Under the pieces are notes generated by a model. That model saw only the letters and a program-made list of their open reading frames with translations. It was not told where the DNA came from and did not search any database. A DNA stretch of 64,000 nt, taken from CALMZY01 sp052033915. Its GTDB lineage: Bacteria; Verrucomicrobiota; Kiritimatiellia; CAIQIC01; JAGNIJ01. Where the stretch lies: assembly GCA_052033915.1 (NCBI GenBank), contig JBPOJF010000010.1, forward strand, positions 1 through 64,000, written 5' to 3'. Of the stretch, positions 8,918 to 17,637 are shown piece by piece. The position numbers were made by a program, and so were the translations under genes. Every line of letters begins with the position of its first letter. Position 1 is the first letter of the stretch.

Positions 8918-10084
8918 ATGACAACCCGGCCGCCCAAGGTGACCTTTCTGGTCCCGGATATTTCCAGCCCGATCCTCGGCGCGGCCACGGTGTTTGCCGC
9001 GGCCCTGTGGAAACACGGCCCGGTTGAGATCGTCGGGCCCGATTTCGGAGACGGCGTTTGCCCGATGTATCGCGGGGCCTTCGACTACAAGACGATTCCG
9101 ACGCCGCGGATGTACCGCTTCCCGGAGTATTTTCGCGACGCGCGGAGGCTCGCGGATGCCATCCGCGGCGATGTGATCTTCTCGATGAAGGCGTTTGCCG
9201 GCACCTTGCCCGTCGCGCTTTGGGCGAGGCGTAAACGCGGCTGTAAGGTGGTGGCCTATCTGGACGAGTGGGATGGCGCCTTGCACCGTCAACTCCCCTG
9301 GGGAGTCCGGTTGCGGCGGAATCTGGCTTCCCTGCATCATCCGCTGGACGATGCCTGGTATCCGCGTGTCGAGAAGCTCATCCCGCATGCCGATGAAGTC
9401 ACGGCGAGCAGCAGCTTCCTTCAGCGGAAATTCGGCGGCACGGCTCTTCACATGGGCGCCGATACGGAATGTTTCAAGCCCCAACCCGCGGAATCGGTCG
9501 CGAACCTCAAGCGTGGTCTGGGGCTGGAGGGTTTGAAGCTGGTTGTTTTCGGCGGTGTGGTGCGTCCTCACAAGGGTGTTGAGACGCTGCTCGATGCGCT
9601 GGCGCGGCTGGGCGACACGAGTCTTCGACTTCTGGTGGTCGGTCCCCAAACGGAGCATTTGAACGCGCTGGCCAACAAGCCCGCCTATAAGCCTTTCCTT
9701 CAGTGCGCCGGCGTTCAGCCAAAGGAAAAGATGCCGCTCTATCTGGACCTGGCCGACCTTGTCGTTTTGCCGCTTGAGGACACGCTGCTTGCGCGGTCAC
9801 AGGCGCCCTGTAAAGTGTACGAAGCCATGGCGATGGCCAAACCGGTGATCGCGTCGGCGGTGTCCGATTTGCCATCGATTCTTGAAGGTTGCGGATGGGT
9901 CGTGCCGCCGGGCGATGCGGCCGCAATGGCCGCCGCAATCCGCCTCGCCCTGGATCACCCGGACGATGCTGCGGACAAAGGCCAACGCGCGCGCGTGAAG
10001 TGCGTTCGCTGCTATAGTCGCGCGGTGACGGAGCGGCAGTTGACCGGGATCGTTGAACGCCTGATGAGTTCGCGATCGATGTGA
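8918..10084 (+). CDS. GT4 family glycosyltransferase
   Basis: About 388 residues. The donor domain opens LVVFGGVVRPHKGVETLLDA and carries APCKVYEAMAMAKPVIASAV, the GT4 E-x7-like donor region. The N-terminal half has the acceptor-domain pattern with VTFLVPDISSPILGAATVFA. I start at ATG 8918 (MTTRPPKVTF), about 11 bases after a GGAGGGAG ribosome-binding site; an upstream TTG at 8912 is possible. The next GT4 gene starts 6 bases after its stop, so the two form one transcription unit. It probably catalyses one sugar transfer in the same glycan pathway. Confidence 0.88.
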   Translation: MTTRPPKVTFLVPDISSPILGAATVFAAALWKHGPVEIVGPDFGDGVCPMYRGAFDYKTIPTPRMYRFPEYFRDARRLADAIRGDVIFSMKAFAGTLPVALWARRKRGCKVVAYLDEWDGALHRQLPWGVRLRRNLASLHHPLDDAWYPRVEKLIPHADEVTASSSFLQRKFGGTALHMGADTECFKPQPAESVANLKRGLGLEGLKLVVFGGVVRPHKGVETLLDALARLGDTSLRLLVVGPQTEHLNALANKPAYKPFLQCAGVQPKEKMPLYLDLADLVVLPLEDTLLARSQAPCKVYEAMAMAKPVIASAVSDLPSILEGCGWVVPPGDAAAMAAAIRLALDHPDDAADKGQRARVKCVRCYSRAVTERQLTGIVERLMSSRSM

Positions 10085-10090
10085 GACGCC

Positions 10091-11239
10091 ATGAGAGTGC
10101 TGTTCGTCAATCGTATGGCCGGCATGGTGAGAGGAGGCGGGGAGACCTTCGACCTGGAGATCGCCCGACACCTTGAACTTTTGGGATGCGAGACCAGTTT
10201 CCTGACGGGGATCCCTCTGTTCTCGAACGCGCGGACGCCGGTTGTCTCGCCTCGGGCTTACAGCGTTCGCACGCCGTATTTCGGCTGGTTCCCGTGGGAC
10301 AAGGTGAGGGGAGGCTGGCGTCTGCGGCTGGCCGATTTCTACCTGTTCGAAAAGGCGGCGGCGCGATGGGTTGCCGCCCGGAAAGACCGGTTCGATGTTG
10401 TTCAGGTCTGTGAACTGCCCACATTTGTTGCGGAGGTCAAGAAACGCGGCGTGACCCTTCCGGTGGTCATGCGGATGACGGCGCCGGACTACTACGATGC
10501 GGGAGGCGCTTTGCACCAGGCGGATGCCGTCATCGCCGGCGGCGCGACGATGGAGAAGCTGAAGGGCGTGCGCGCGGATTGTGCGGATATCCCAAATGGA
10601 GTGGATGTCGAACTATTCCGGCCACATGCCTCGGAGTTCAGGAAAGCGAGCGGCATTCCCGAGGAGGATTTTGTCATTCTTTGTGTGGGTCGCTTCCAAG
10701 CGGTCAAGAATCACGCGATGCTGGTCGATGCGTTTGCTCAGCTGTTGCCGCAATGCCCGCGCGCGCGGCTTGTCCTGGCCGGGAGCGGCCCTCTCGAAGG
10801 ACGTATCCGCGCGCGTTGCCGGGCTGCAGGCATCGCAAGGCGTGTCATGTTCCTCGGGGAGGTGCCCTTCCGGGACCTTCCGGACGTTTACGCGGCGGCG
10901 GACCTGAAGGCGATCCCAAGTGACTACGAATCGTTCTGCTTTGCGGCGCTGGAAGCGATGGCTACGGGACTGCCGCTGGTCGTGACGGACACGGATTGGG
11001 TGCCGAAACTCATACAAAGGGATCAGGGCGGACGGGTTGTCCCATGTGACGACGCCACGGCGATGGCTGCTGCCGTGTCCGAACTAGCTCGTGATCCACA
11101 GGCTCGTTGTGCTATGGGGCAGTGGAATCGGCACCGGGCTGTGGACTGCTATCGCTGGGAGGTGAGCGCCCGGATGTTGTGCTCTCTCTATGGTTCATTG
11201 CAGGGGACTCATCGTGATGCGAGGCAAGGCAATAGGTGA
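10091..11239 (+). CDS. GT4 family glycosyltransferase
   Basis: This 382-residue enzyme starts MRVLFVNRMAGMVRGGGETF, a GT4 N-terminus with the glycine loop. Further motifs are ADIPNGVDVELFRPH, the interdomain linker, VILCVGRFQAVKNHAMLVDA, the donor domain opening, and YESFCFAALEAMATGLPLVV, the E-x7-E region. It follows another GT4 gene by 6 bases and overlaps the next membrane glycosyltransferase by about 23 bases (or 50 if that gene starts at its first ATG). The 8918-14155 run therefore reads as one operon. Confidence 0.9.
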   Translation: MRVLFVNRMAGMVRGGGETFDLEIARHLELLGCETSFLTGIPLFSNARTPVVSPRAYSVRTPYFGWFPWDKVRGGWRLRLADFYLFEKAAARWVAARKDRFDVVQVCELPTFVAEVKKRGVTLPVVMRMTAPDYYDAGGALHQADAVIAGGATMEKLKGVRADCADIPNGVDVELFRPHASEFRKASGIPEEDFVILCVGRFQAVKNHAMLVDAFAQLLPQCPRARLVLAGSGPLEGRIRARCRAAGIARRVMFLGEVPFRDLPDVYAAADLKAIPSDYESFCFAALEAMATGLPLVVTDTDWVPKLIQRDQGGRVVPCDDATAMAAAVSELARDPQARCAMGQWNRHRAVDCYRWEVSARMLCSLYGSLQGTHRDARQGNR

Positions 11240-12809
11240 CCGGGGACAAGGGGCCGGGATGATGATGCATGGGAATGGAGGAGCTTTCGCGGCAAGCCGG
11301 AACCTGTTCGGCGTCGCGCTCGCTGTGGTCCTGTTTCTCGGCGGTTTTGCCATACGGTGCTACCGCATTGGGGAGGCGCCGTCGGACTTCCATCCCGAGC
11401 GCCAATACCATGCCGCGCTGGTTGCGCGCGCACTTCACCTGCGGTCTCTGGACAGCGCTCCCGCTTGGCAGAGAGACGTCGCGGCCGCAAATCTCAGGGA
11501 AGAGTATCGTGCGGAACCTCCCATTATGGAGCATTGTGCGGCTTGGATGTACGGATTGGTGGGGCGCGAGGTCTTTTGGGCTCCCCGTCTTGTTGCGGTT
11601 GTGGCATGGATGCTCGGCGGCGTGTTCCTGTGGGCGCTCGCCCGGCGTATGTTACCCGTGGAGGGCAGGCTGGCGGTAGTTGCCGTCTACTGGTATGTGC
11701 CCTTCGGCGTCACGGCCAGCCGCAGTCTTCAGCCGGAAGCCTTGGTGATGCTCGGATTGATGGCCGGGGCTCTTTGTATCGTCCGGTACTTTGAACGCCC
11801 GTCGCGGATGCGGTTTCTGATCAGTGCCGTTGTGGCCGGGCTGGCGATCCTGGTCAAGCCCGGTGCCGTCCAGTTCATCGTTTGGAGTGTTTTTGCGGCG
11901 TATGCCATCCGTCCGGGGCGCTGGACACGAGGCCTTCTCGCGACGCTCCTGTTTGCCGTCCTCTCCTCGTTGCCGGCCCTGGTCTTCTTCCTGTACGGTC
12001 TGGCTTGCGGCTCCGATCTCGCCGATGTCGGCGCATCGCATTTTGTGCCCCGCCTTCTTCTCACTCCCTACCTCTGGAAAGGCTGGGTGGGGATGCTCCT
12101 GCAAGTCTGCGGCCTTCCGCTTCTGATCGCGGGAGGCGTCGGCATTCTGACTTGTGCATCGGCTGAATCGCGCCGCATCGTCTGGTCCCTGGTGTTTGGC
12201 TATGTGGCCCAGCGCTTTCTGACTCCATTTGCGACGGCATCGCATGACTACTGGCATCTGCCGGTTATCCCGGTTCTTGCGCTTGGGTTCGGTCGCCTGT
12301 GCGTGCCGATTTGGGACGCGCTCATCAAACGGCGATCCGTGTGGCTCAAGGGTATCGTCTTGGTGCTTCTCGCCGGAGGGCTTATTCTCAGCGTTGAGCG
12401 GGCGCCATGGATCCACGAGCGCGAGCCATCCGGGGAATTCGAGCGCATAGCCCTGGAGATCGGCGACGCGGTGGATCACAGCACGCAAACCGTCCTGCTC
12501 GACTACTGCTTCGGTAAGCCGACGTTCTACTTCGGTTGGTTTGCCGGGACGTGGTGGCCGGAATCGGCGGCATTGCGGATATTTGGAGATCTGTATGGGG
12601 CGCGGACGGATCTGCCCGCGGAAGAGCGATTCCAGCGCGACTACGCCCCAGCCAACCCCGAGTACTTCATCGTCAGCCGTAACCTGAAGGAGCTTCAACT
12701 CCAGCCGGACCTGGCGAAGTTTCTTGAAAAGTACCCGGTGAAGGTGCGGAATTCCCTCTATGTGATTTGGGATTTGCGCCGGAAGGCAGCTCCGGCAACG
12801 CGCGAATGA
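11217..12809 (+). CDS. GT-C-like (GT39/ArnT-type) membrane glycosyltransferase
   Basis: About 530 residues with around ten membrane segments. After helix 1 comes APSDFHPERQYHAALVAR, resembling the D/E-bearing first loop of PMT/ArnT-like enzymes, followed by an Arg/Glu-rich loop ending EPPIMEHCAAWMYG. TASRSLQPEALVMLGLMAG fits the conserved R-x-x-x-x-E segment of the family. These enzymes take sugars from polyprenyl-phosphate carriers on the outer membrane face. Three starts are possible: ATG 11190, ATG 11217 (after AGGGGA, chosen) and ATG 11259. The stop overlaps the CapK-like gene's ATG (ATGA). Confidence 0.75.
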   Translation: MRGKAIGDRGQGAGMMMHGNGGAFAASRNLFGVALAVVLFLGGFAIRCYRIGEAPSDFHPERQYHAALVARALHLRSLDSAPAWQRDVAAANLREEYRAEPPIMEHCAAWMYGLVGREVFWAPRLVAVVAWMLGGVFLWALARRMLPVEGRLAVVAVYWYVPFGVTASRSLQPEALVMLGLMAGALCIVRYFERPSRMRFLISAVVAGLAILVKPGAVQFIVWSVFAAYAIRPGRWTRGLLATLLFAVLSSLPALVFFLYGLACGSDLADVGASHFVPRLLLTPYLWKGWVGMLLQVCGLPLLIAGGVGILTCASAESRRIVWSLVFGYVAQRFLTPFATASHDYWHLPVIPVLALGFGRLCVPIWDALIKRRSVWLKGIVLVLLAGGLILSVERAPWIHEREPSGEFERIALEIGDAVDHSTQTVLLDYCFGKPTFYFGWFAGTWWPESAALRIFGDLYGARTDLPAEERFQRDYAPANPEYFIVSRNLKELQLQPDLAKFLEKYPVKVRNSLYVIWDLRRKAAPATRE

Positions 12810-14155
12810 ACCCGTTTCTCTCAGCCGTGCTGTCGAGCGCGCTGGTGGACCGGCGCGACGGCCACCGCAGGGCCGTGCTGGCCGACTTCTCCGCCAGGCT
12901 GGCAGCGGAGCGGCTGTCGCCGGAAGCGCGGTGTGCCGCGGTGGACGGACGGCTGGCGATGCTCCTGGCGCACGTGGCGGCCAATGTCCCGTGGTTCCGC
13001 GGAAAACTCCCCGTCACGACACTCCTCAAGCCGGAGGACGCGCGCGGCATCCTGGACCCACTGCCGGTCCTGACGCGGCAGGACATTCAGGAGCATCTGT
13101 CGGACATGATCAGCGAGACGGCGACGGACTTGCGGGACGATGCGACCGGCGGCTCCACGGGGACGCCGATGAGTTTTAAGGTCGATCGGGAAACCCAGCG
13201 TGCGCGGGAAGCGTCGCTCCTGTGGGCGAACAGCCTTGCCGGTTGGACTATGGGCGACAGAATCGCGATGCTTTGGGGTTCTGTCAGCGATGTGCAAGGT
13301 GCCTCGGGGCAGTTGAGACTGGCAGTGCGCTGGTGGATCGAGAACATGCGCTGGTACAACGCGTTCGACATGGGCGAAGATCGGATGGAGGCATTTCACC
13401 GTTCGCTTTCCGCGTTCCGGCCTCATCTGCTGGTTGCCTATGCCGGGTCCGCCTTCACCTTTGCCCGTTTCCTCCAGGCGCGCGGTTCGCGGCCGGCGTA
13501 TCCCCTGAAGGCCGTGGTGACTTCAGCCGAAATGTGTACGCCGCCCATGAGAAGCGTGATCGAAGACGTGTTCGGAAAGCCCGTTTTCGACCGCTACGGC
13601 AACCGCGAATTCGGCGCGATCGCCGTCGAGTGCGAAGCGCACCAGGGGCTTCATATCAACGAATCCGATTGCATCGTGGAGATCGACAGCGCCGATCCTT
13701 TCAAGGTCGAAGGCCCCATTCTCGTTACGTACCTGAATAACCGAGCGATGCCTTTCATCCGCTACGACACGGGCGATGTGGGGCGATTTGAATCGAGCGA
13801 ACGCTGCCGTTGCGGCCGAACTACACTGCGCCTTGCCCCGGTGATGGGTCGGCAATCCGATACCATTCGCACGGCATCCGGAAAGCTTATTCACGGCGAG
13901 TATTTCACGCATCTGCTTTACGGGACGAACGCGGTTCGTGAATTTCAGTTTGTGCAGGAAACGACGACCCGGTACCGTCTCCTGCTGGTAGCCGACCCGG
14001 CGCAGGTCGCTTCCATGGAACCCCGGTGGCGCCGGGAGATTACGGACGCGCTGGGAGCCGGCAGCGAACTCCAGATCGAATACGTGGACTGCATCCCCTC
14101 TCTTCCTTCCGGCAAACGGCGCTTCACGTTGACAAAAATGTTCGAGCCTTTGTGA
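12806..14155 (+). CDS. CapK/PaaK-like adenylate-forming enzyme
   Basis: This 449-residue protein belongs to the ANL superfamily branch of phenylacetate-CoA ligase-like proteins (CapK, coenzyme F390 synthetase relatives). The AMP-binding P-loop is DDATGGSTGTPMSFKVDRET near residue 115. Later motifs are DRYGNREFGAIAVECE, MPFIRYDTGDVGRFES, the ANL core aspartate region, and LPSGKRRFTLTK, which carries the C-terminal catalytic lysine. In capsule loci such enzymes are thought to activate an acid for attachment to a glycan; the substrate here is unknown. It is ATGA-coupled to the GT-C-like gene before it, which hints at acylation of the sugar that enzyme handles. Rearranged sequence follows its stop. 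Confidence 0.82.
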   Translation: MNPFLSAVLSSALVDRRDGHRRAVLADFSARLAAERLSPEARCAAVDGRLAMLLAHVAANVPWFRGKLPVTTLLKPEDARGILDPLPVLTRQDIQEHLSDMISETATDLRDDATGGSTGTPMSFKVDRETQRAREASLLWANSLAGWTMGDRIAMLWGSVSDVQGASGQLRLAVRWWIENMRWYNAFDMGEDRMEAFHRSLSAFRPHLLVAYAGSAFTFARFLQARGSRPAYPLKAVVTSAEMCTPPMRSVIEDVFGKPVFDRYGNREFGAIAVECEAHQGLHINESDCIVEIDSADPFKVEGPILVTYLNNRAMPFIRYDTGDVGRFESSERCRCGRTTLRLAPVMGRQSDTIRTASGKLIHGEYFTHLLYGTNAVREFQFVQETTTRYRLLLVADPAQVASMEPRWRREITDALGAGSELQIEYVDCIPSLPSGKRRFTLTKMFEPL

Positions 14156-14159
14156 TTCC

Positions 14160-14463
14160 ATGCAGTGTCGAACCCAGACCCGCATTGTGAATTTGAATTA
14201 GAAACCCAATATCAAGTTTGTACTGTCCAGATCAAAGATAAATACTGTAATCACATGCGGGTGAGGATTATCAATGCCGCGCTTGCGATCAGGTCGGGTC
14301 GGCAGAGAAGATACGATAATACATCGACACTCGTCATGACGGAACGGCCCATTCCATGGTCAGTGAAAAGATCGATTGCGGAGATGTCGAGATGGTTGAC
14401 AGTGTCGCTATCGATTCGCTGGTGCAATCCGACAAGGGAAATGAGCAAGATTGTCCGAAAGAC
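14160..14463 (+). pseudogene. degenerate internal fragment of an FkbM-type methyltransferase
   Basis: This stretch between two genes holds no intact gene but shows pieces of an FkbM family methyltransferase in shifting frames. One frame reads HCEFELETQYQ and then RIINAALAIRSGRQRRYDNT, like the post-SAM-motif strand of the family. After a frame change near 14330 it reads GTAHSMVSEKIDCGDVEMVD and SVAIDSLVQSDKGN, which matches the family's strand before the catalytic IDVEG region, and then ends at a TAG at 14463. An EPxP-like piece at 14167-14178 may mark the SAM site edge. Base composition is visibly more AT-rich than the flanks and similar to the next gene. The N-terminus and the IDVEG part are missing. 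Confidence 0.5.
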
Positions 14464-14478
14464 TAGTTCGGGGTTTCT

Positions 14479-15279
14479 ATGAAAATCGCTCTTATGGCCC
14501 AGTGTATGCCCCGCGTGGAGTTCCCTTTCATGCGGGATTGGCTTGCCTATTATCGTGCTTTGGGAGTTGATCGGTTCTTCATCGGCCTGGATGTGTTTGA
14601 TGACAATGCCCCGCGGAGAGTGTGGCAAAAGAAACCATTTCCGGAACTCTATCACCTTGATATGAGCGAGGTAGATTGCATCTCCCGATTTATGCAGGCC
14701 ATCCAACCTTTTGCCGGCGATATCGTCCTGCTCCCGCGCTCACGGGGAGGTGACGAGGGGAACGACAACCGCGGCTATGTGATAAAGCTCCAGTTGGAAT
14801 TCTTCGAGAAAGTCCTGAATATGGTGCGGTCACACTATGACTGGCTGGTCAATGTTGACGTGGACGAGTTTATCCTGCCTCTGAAGCACGATTCCCTCCG
14901 GGACATGCTGGATTCTGTGCGGTCAAAGTTTTGGATTGGCGAATGGAAGATCCGGCAAAAGCGGTTTGCCTCTCGATGGGATGAGCATTTCCGTCCGATT
15001 CGGGTCGCCGAAAACACCCGCTGTCATCTTGCGGTGCAGGACTGGTCGCCGAAGTACATATGCCGCCCTAATCTGGTTAGGAGGGCTGATGTTCATTACA
15101 CAGAAACCATTTGGCGGGCCCGCGGCGCTGTCCTTCAGGATTGTTACTTCGGTCATTTTTCTATTCCTGCCAACGCGGAGTGGAAGAGGCAGGATCCGTC
15201 GAAGGCTGGCACAATTGACGGAGAGGACAACGCGATTTCTGTGTTAAGACAACGTTTGGGCGTTTGGAATAGATCGTGA
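14479..15279 (+). CDS. GT-A glycosyltransferase (GT92/Glyco_tranf_2_4-like)
   Basis: This 266-residue protein has LAYYRALGVDRFFIGLDVFD near its N-terminus and WLVNVDVDEFILPL at mid-length, the acceptor-side and D-x-D motifs of the GT92/DUF23-like group. It is distantly related to the plus-strand gene at 16145. The Asp-rich VDVDEF would bind the metal and nucleotide sugar. Its codon use and GC content are lower than its neighbours, and it is bordered by FkbM remnants on both sides: the degenerate one before it and a truncated minus-strand one whose stop lies 3 bases past its own stop. I read it as a recently inserted or rearranged gene. Confidence 0.72.
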   Translation: MKIALMAQCMPRVEFPFMRDWLAYYRALGVDRFFIGLDVFDDNAPRRVWQKKPFPELYHLDMSEVDCISRFMQAIQPFAGDIVLLPRSRGGDEGNDNRGYVIKLQLEFFEKVLNMVRSHYDWLVNVDVDEFILPLKHDSLRDMLDSVRSKFWIGEWKIRQKRFASRWDEHFRPIRVAENTRCHLAVQDWSPKYICRPNLVRRADVHYTETIWRARGAVLQDCYFGHFSIPANAEWKRQDPSKAGTIDGEDNAISVLRQRLGVWNRS

Positions 15280-15281
15280 TA

Positions 15282-15674
15282 TCAGCGCGCAGGGATTTTA
15301 CCCCATGCCTTGTTGAGGCGCGCGTTTTCCCGGAGGGCGTGCGCGGCATCCGGGTTCGGCTCGAAGGCAATGACGCGGCCGTGTTCGCCGACCTTCGCGC
15401 TGGAGAAGAGGGTCCACAAACCGATATTGGATCCGACGTCCCAGACAACAATCCCCGAGGGAAGCCTTTCCAGAAAGCCCGCCAGGAAATCCCGTTCCCC
15501 GCCGAAAGTCAGAAGTTCGTCCGCGCGGGCCGCCGTGGGTGTCCGAAAGCGGGCTGTCAAGCCGTCGAGAGACAATGTTCTGCGCAGCCAACGCCCGAAC
15601 AACCTGTAGTACAGGTCCCGGATCGGAATCTCAAAGCCGCTCTTCTGTAACAATTCCGCCAAGATTCTTCTCAT
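15282..15674 (-). pseudogene. FkbM family methyltransferase, C-terminal half missing
   Basis: The 130-residue frame starts MRRILAELLQKSGFEIPIRD and contains IVVWDVGSNIGLWTLFSSAK and RVIAFEPNPDAAHALRENAR, the SAM-binding motif I and the EPNP motif of FkbM methyltransferases. The family normally runs on for another 110 or more residues with an IDVEG motif. Here it ends about 15 residues after EPNP, right at the stop codon of the convergent glycosyltransferase gene. The half protein lacks part of the substrate pocket and is probably inactive. An insertion, deletion or replacement seems to have removed its 3' end. FkbM enzymes O-methylate sugars or other glycan groups. Confidence 0.75.
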
Positions 15675-15701
15675 CGTGTTCCCTTTGGATTGTCCTGAAC
15701 T

Positions 15702-16140
15702 TTAGTCTTCTGCAGCGGCCAGTTCACGATAAATATCGACGACTTCCTCGGCGACGCGTGGCCACTCGAATCGCCGGCCTTCTTCAAGGGTCCGAGTCCT
15801 CAGGGCTTTCGTCGCGGCATCATCCAGGGCCTCCATCTGTTCCAGTTGGCTGACCGCCCCGGCTGCATCCTTGAAGAATCTTGTTGTGCTCACGGAGTAG
15901 TCATGCACGCCGGGCAGGTCGGTACAGACAGCGGGCAGGCCGACGCTATGAGCTTCCAACAGGGCGTTGTTCGCGGAGGCGAACTTGAGGGGAAGCAGGA
16001 GGGCGCGGGGTTCCACAGCGTCAGGGAGTCAGCGTTCCGCCAGAGTCGGATACCCGATATCGACCAGCTGGAGCCTGGCACGCTGGACAAGATGATGGTG
16101 ACGCTGTATGTCAAAGCCGAGAAGCCCTGAAAGAGGCCGC
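15702..16140 (-). pseudogene. GT4 glycosyltransferase C-terminal remnant
   Basis: Reading leftward from about 16140 the minus strand gives HHLVQRARLQLVDIGYPTLA, an in-frame TGA (16031-16029), then ALLLPLKFASANNALLEAHS and VGLPAVCTDLPGVHDYS, the C-terminal donor domain of a GT4 enzyme. The part between the two pieces is shorter than in intact relatives and there is no start region. The N-terminal half of a GT4 lies on the same strand at 17153-17637, on the other side of the plus-strand gene 16145-17152, so both pieces probably come from one interrupted gene. The 104-residue segment from GTG 16016 could still be translated but would lack half the enzyme. Confidence 0.7.
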
Positions 16141-16144
16141 ATCA

Positions 16145-17152
16145 ATGAGGATTGACCCCTATCTCCTGATTGGAGCGAAGCGCGTGATCCGCCGGACGAT
16201 CGCGGCGTTGCGGATGTGGCGCGTGGACCGGCGTCCTCTGCCCGTGGCACGGGACGAAATACGGCTGTTCGTAGTGGTCCGGAACGAGAGCCTGAGACTG
16301 CCCTTCTTCTTCCAGCATTACCGGAAGCTCGGAGTGGATCGGTTCTTTGTCGTGGACAACGGTTCGACGGATTCGACCGTGGACTTCATGCTGGGGCAGG
16401 AGCGTACGCACGTGTTCCGCACCGCACAGACCTTCGTTCGCAAGGAGGCTTGGCTCGACTTGATGTTGAGGCGATACGGCGTGGGCCATTGGTGTGTCGT
16501 CGTGGATGCGGACGAGATCCTGCTGTACCCTCATTCCGAATCGGCCGACCTGCGCGCGTTCTGCTCCTTCATGGAGACAGCGAGCGCCACGGCGCTGCAC
16601 TGCCTCCTGCTGGACATGTATCCGCTGGACCCGCTGTCCTCGGTCTCCTACAAGCCCGGCGAGGATCCTTTGAAGATCGCCACGCACTTCAACCCGGATT
16701 CCTATCGTCTCCAGCCGTATGCCTTCCGGAACTGCCGCGGCTCGCTCAACTATCGGTACGCGGACGGGGTGCGACGCTGGGCCTTCGGCATCATGGGCCT
16801 GTGCTGTTCGAAGTTCCCTCTGTTTCGCTTCGACCGGAGCATGTTCCTCCGCGACGGCGCGCATGAGGTCGAGGGTTCGAGCATCGCAGATCTCCAGGGC
16901 GTCCTCCTGCACTTCAAGTTTCTCCAGGATTTTGCTCCGCGCGCCGCCGTGGAGGCGGTGCGCGGCCAGCATTGGGATGGCGCTGCCGAGTACAAAGCCT
17001 ACTTGAGAGTGCTGGAGCAATCGGGGGACGTATGCCTTCGGTTCCGGAAATCTGTCCGCTTCGAGGGGCCCGACCAACTGCTACGCATGGAGCTGATGCG
17101 GAGTTCGCCGGAACTGGATGCGCAAGTCGGTCGCCGTACCGAGGGACCGTGA
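16145..17152 (+). CDS. GT-A glycosyltransferase (Glyco_tranf_2_4-like)
   Basis: This 335-residue protein carries RLFVVVRNESLRLPFFFQHY, then RKLGVDRFFVVDNGSTDST and WCVVVDADEILLYP, the R-N-E, D-x-S-x-D-x-T and D-x-D motifs of this GT2-related family. The C-terminal part (GVLLHFKFLQDF) fits the family's end. The gene is flanked on both sides by pieces of one minus-strand GT4 gene. The right junction falls within a few bases of its own stop codon, and the left junction within about 25 bases of its ATG. It looks like a gene that replaced the middle of the older GT4. It probably transfers a sugar to a surface glycan. Confidence 0.82.
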   Translation: MRIDPYLLIGAKRVIRRTIAALRMWRVDRRPLPVARDEIRLFVVVRNESLRLPFFFQHYRKLGVDRFFVVDNGSTDSTVDFMLGQERTHVFRTAQTFVRKEAWLDLMLRRYGVGHWCVVVDADEILLYPHSESADLRAFCSFMETASATALHCLLLDMYPLDPLSSVSYKPGEDPLKIATHFNPDSYRLQPYAFRNCRGSLNYRYADGVRRWAFGIMGLCCSKFPLFRFDRSMFLRDGAHEVEGSSIADLQGVLLHFKFLQDFAPRAAVEAVRGQHWDGAAEYKAYLRVLEQSGDVCLRFRKSVRFEGPDQLLRMELMRSSPELDAQVGRRTEGP

Positions 17153-17637
17153 ATCACGCCGTGCGGAATGAACCAGACCTTCTTGCCGGGCATGATCCGG
17201 CGAATCTCTTCCGCCTGCGACGACGTCAGCGCGATGATGCCGTCAAAGTGATCGAGCATCGCCTGACTCTTCTTCATGGACCGGTACCCTAAAGGCAGGT
17301 GGAAAGTGCCTGCCAGTTTGATTGCCGGATTCAGCCGCCGGATTGCCGGGAATAACGGGCTGGGATGGTTCTCGGCGTAGAGCGCATGGAGCAGTTTCGC
17401 GTGTCGCGACTCGCGAAGGATTCGCAGGTCGAACAGTCGCTGGTTGATCCGCCACCGTAGACGGCCTTCCTCGGCATCTCCGAATAGCTCGTCCGTGGAG
17501 AGGAGTTTCCGTCCCGGCAGGTAGCTGCACAACTGTCCATAGCCGCTGGTTGGGCTATGGTGCGGGTAGATGTGCGACGCGATGAGAAGTCCGCCCTCAG
17601 GGGCGGATTTTTTCGTATCTGAGGCGGATGATTTCAT
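17153..17637 (-). pseudogene. GT4 glycosyltransferase N-terminal remnant
   Basis: From the ATG at 17637 the minus strand encodes LLIASHIYPHHSPTSGYGQL, KLAGTFHLPLGYRSMKK and IRRIMPGKKVWFIPHGV, the acceptor domain of a GT4 enzyme up to the interdomain linker. After HGV the family sequence stops at about 17153, and the frame continues to 16999 as a meaningless antisense copy of the neighbouring gene's 3' end. The start overlaps the stop of the upstream GT2-methyltransferase gene (ATGA), which shows it was once an intact operon member. Its likely C-terminal half lies at 15702-16140 on the same strand. Confidence 0.78.

Noticed and set aside
14218..14244. TTGTAC and an AT-rich box as a promoter for the gene at 14479
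   Set aside because: The -10 match is poor, the distance to the ATG is over 230 bases, and the stretch reads better as part of an FkbM remnant.
14160..15674. The two FkbM pieces as halves of one gene separated by an inversion of 14.24-15.28 kb
   Set aside because: Attractive because an inversion would place the halves in order, but both pieces seem to include the EPxP region, and their GC content differs, so two genes are more likely.
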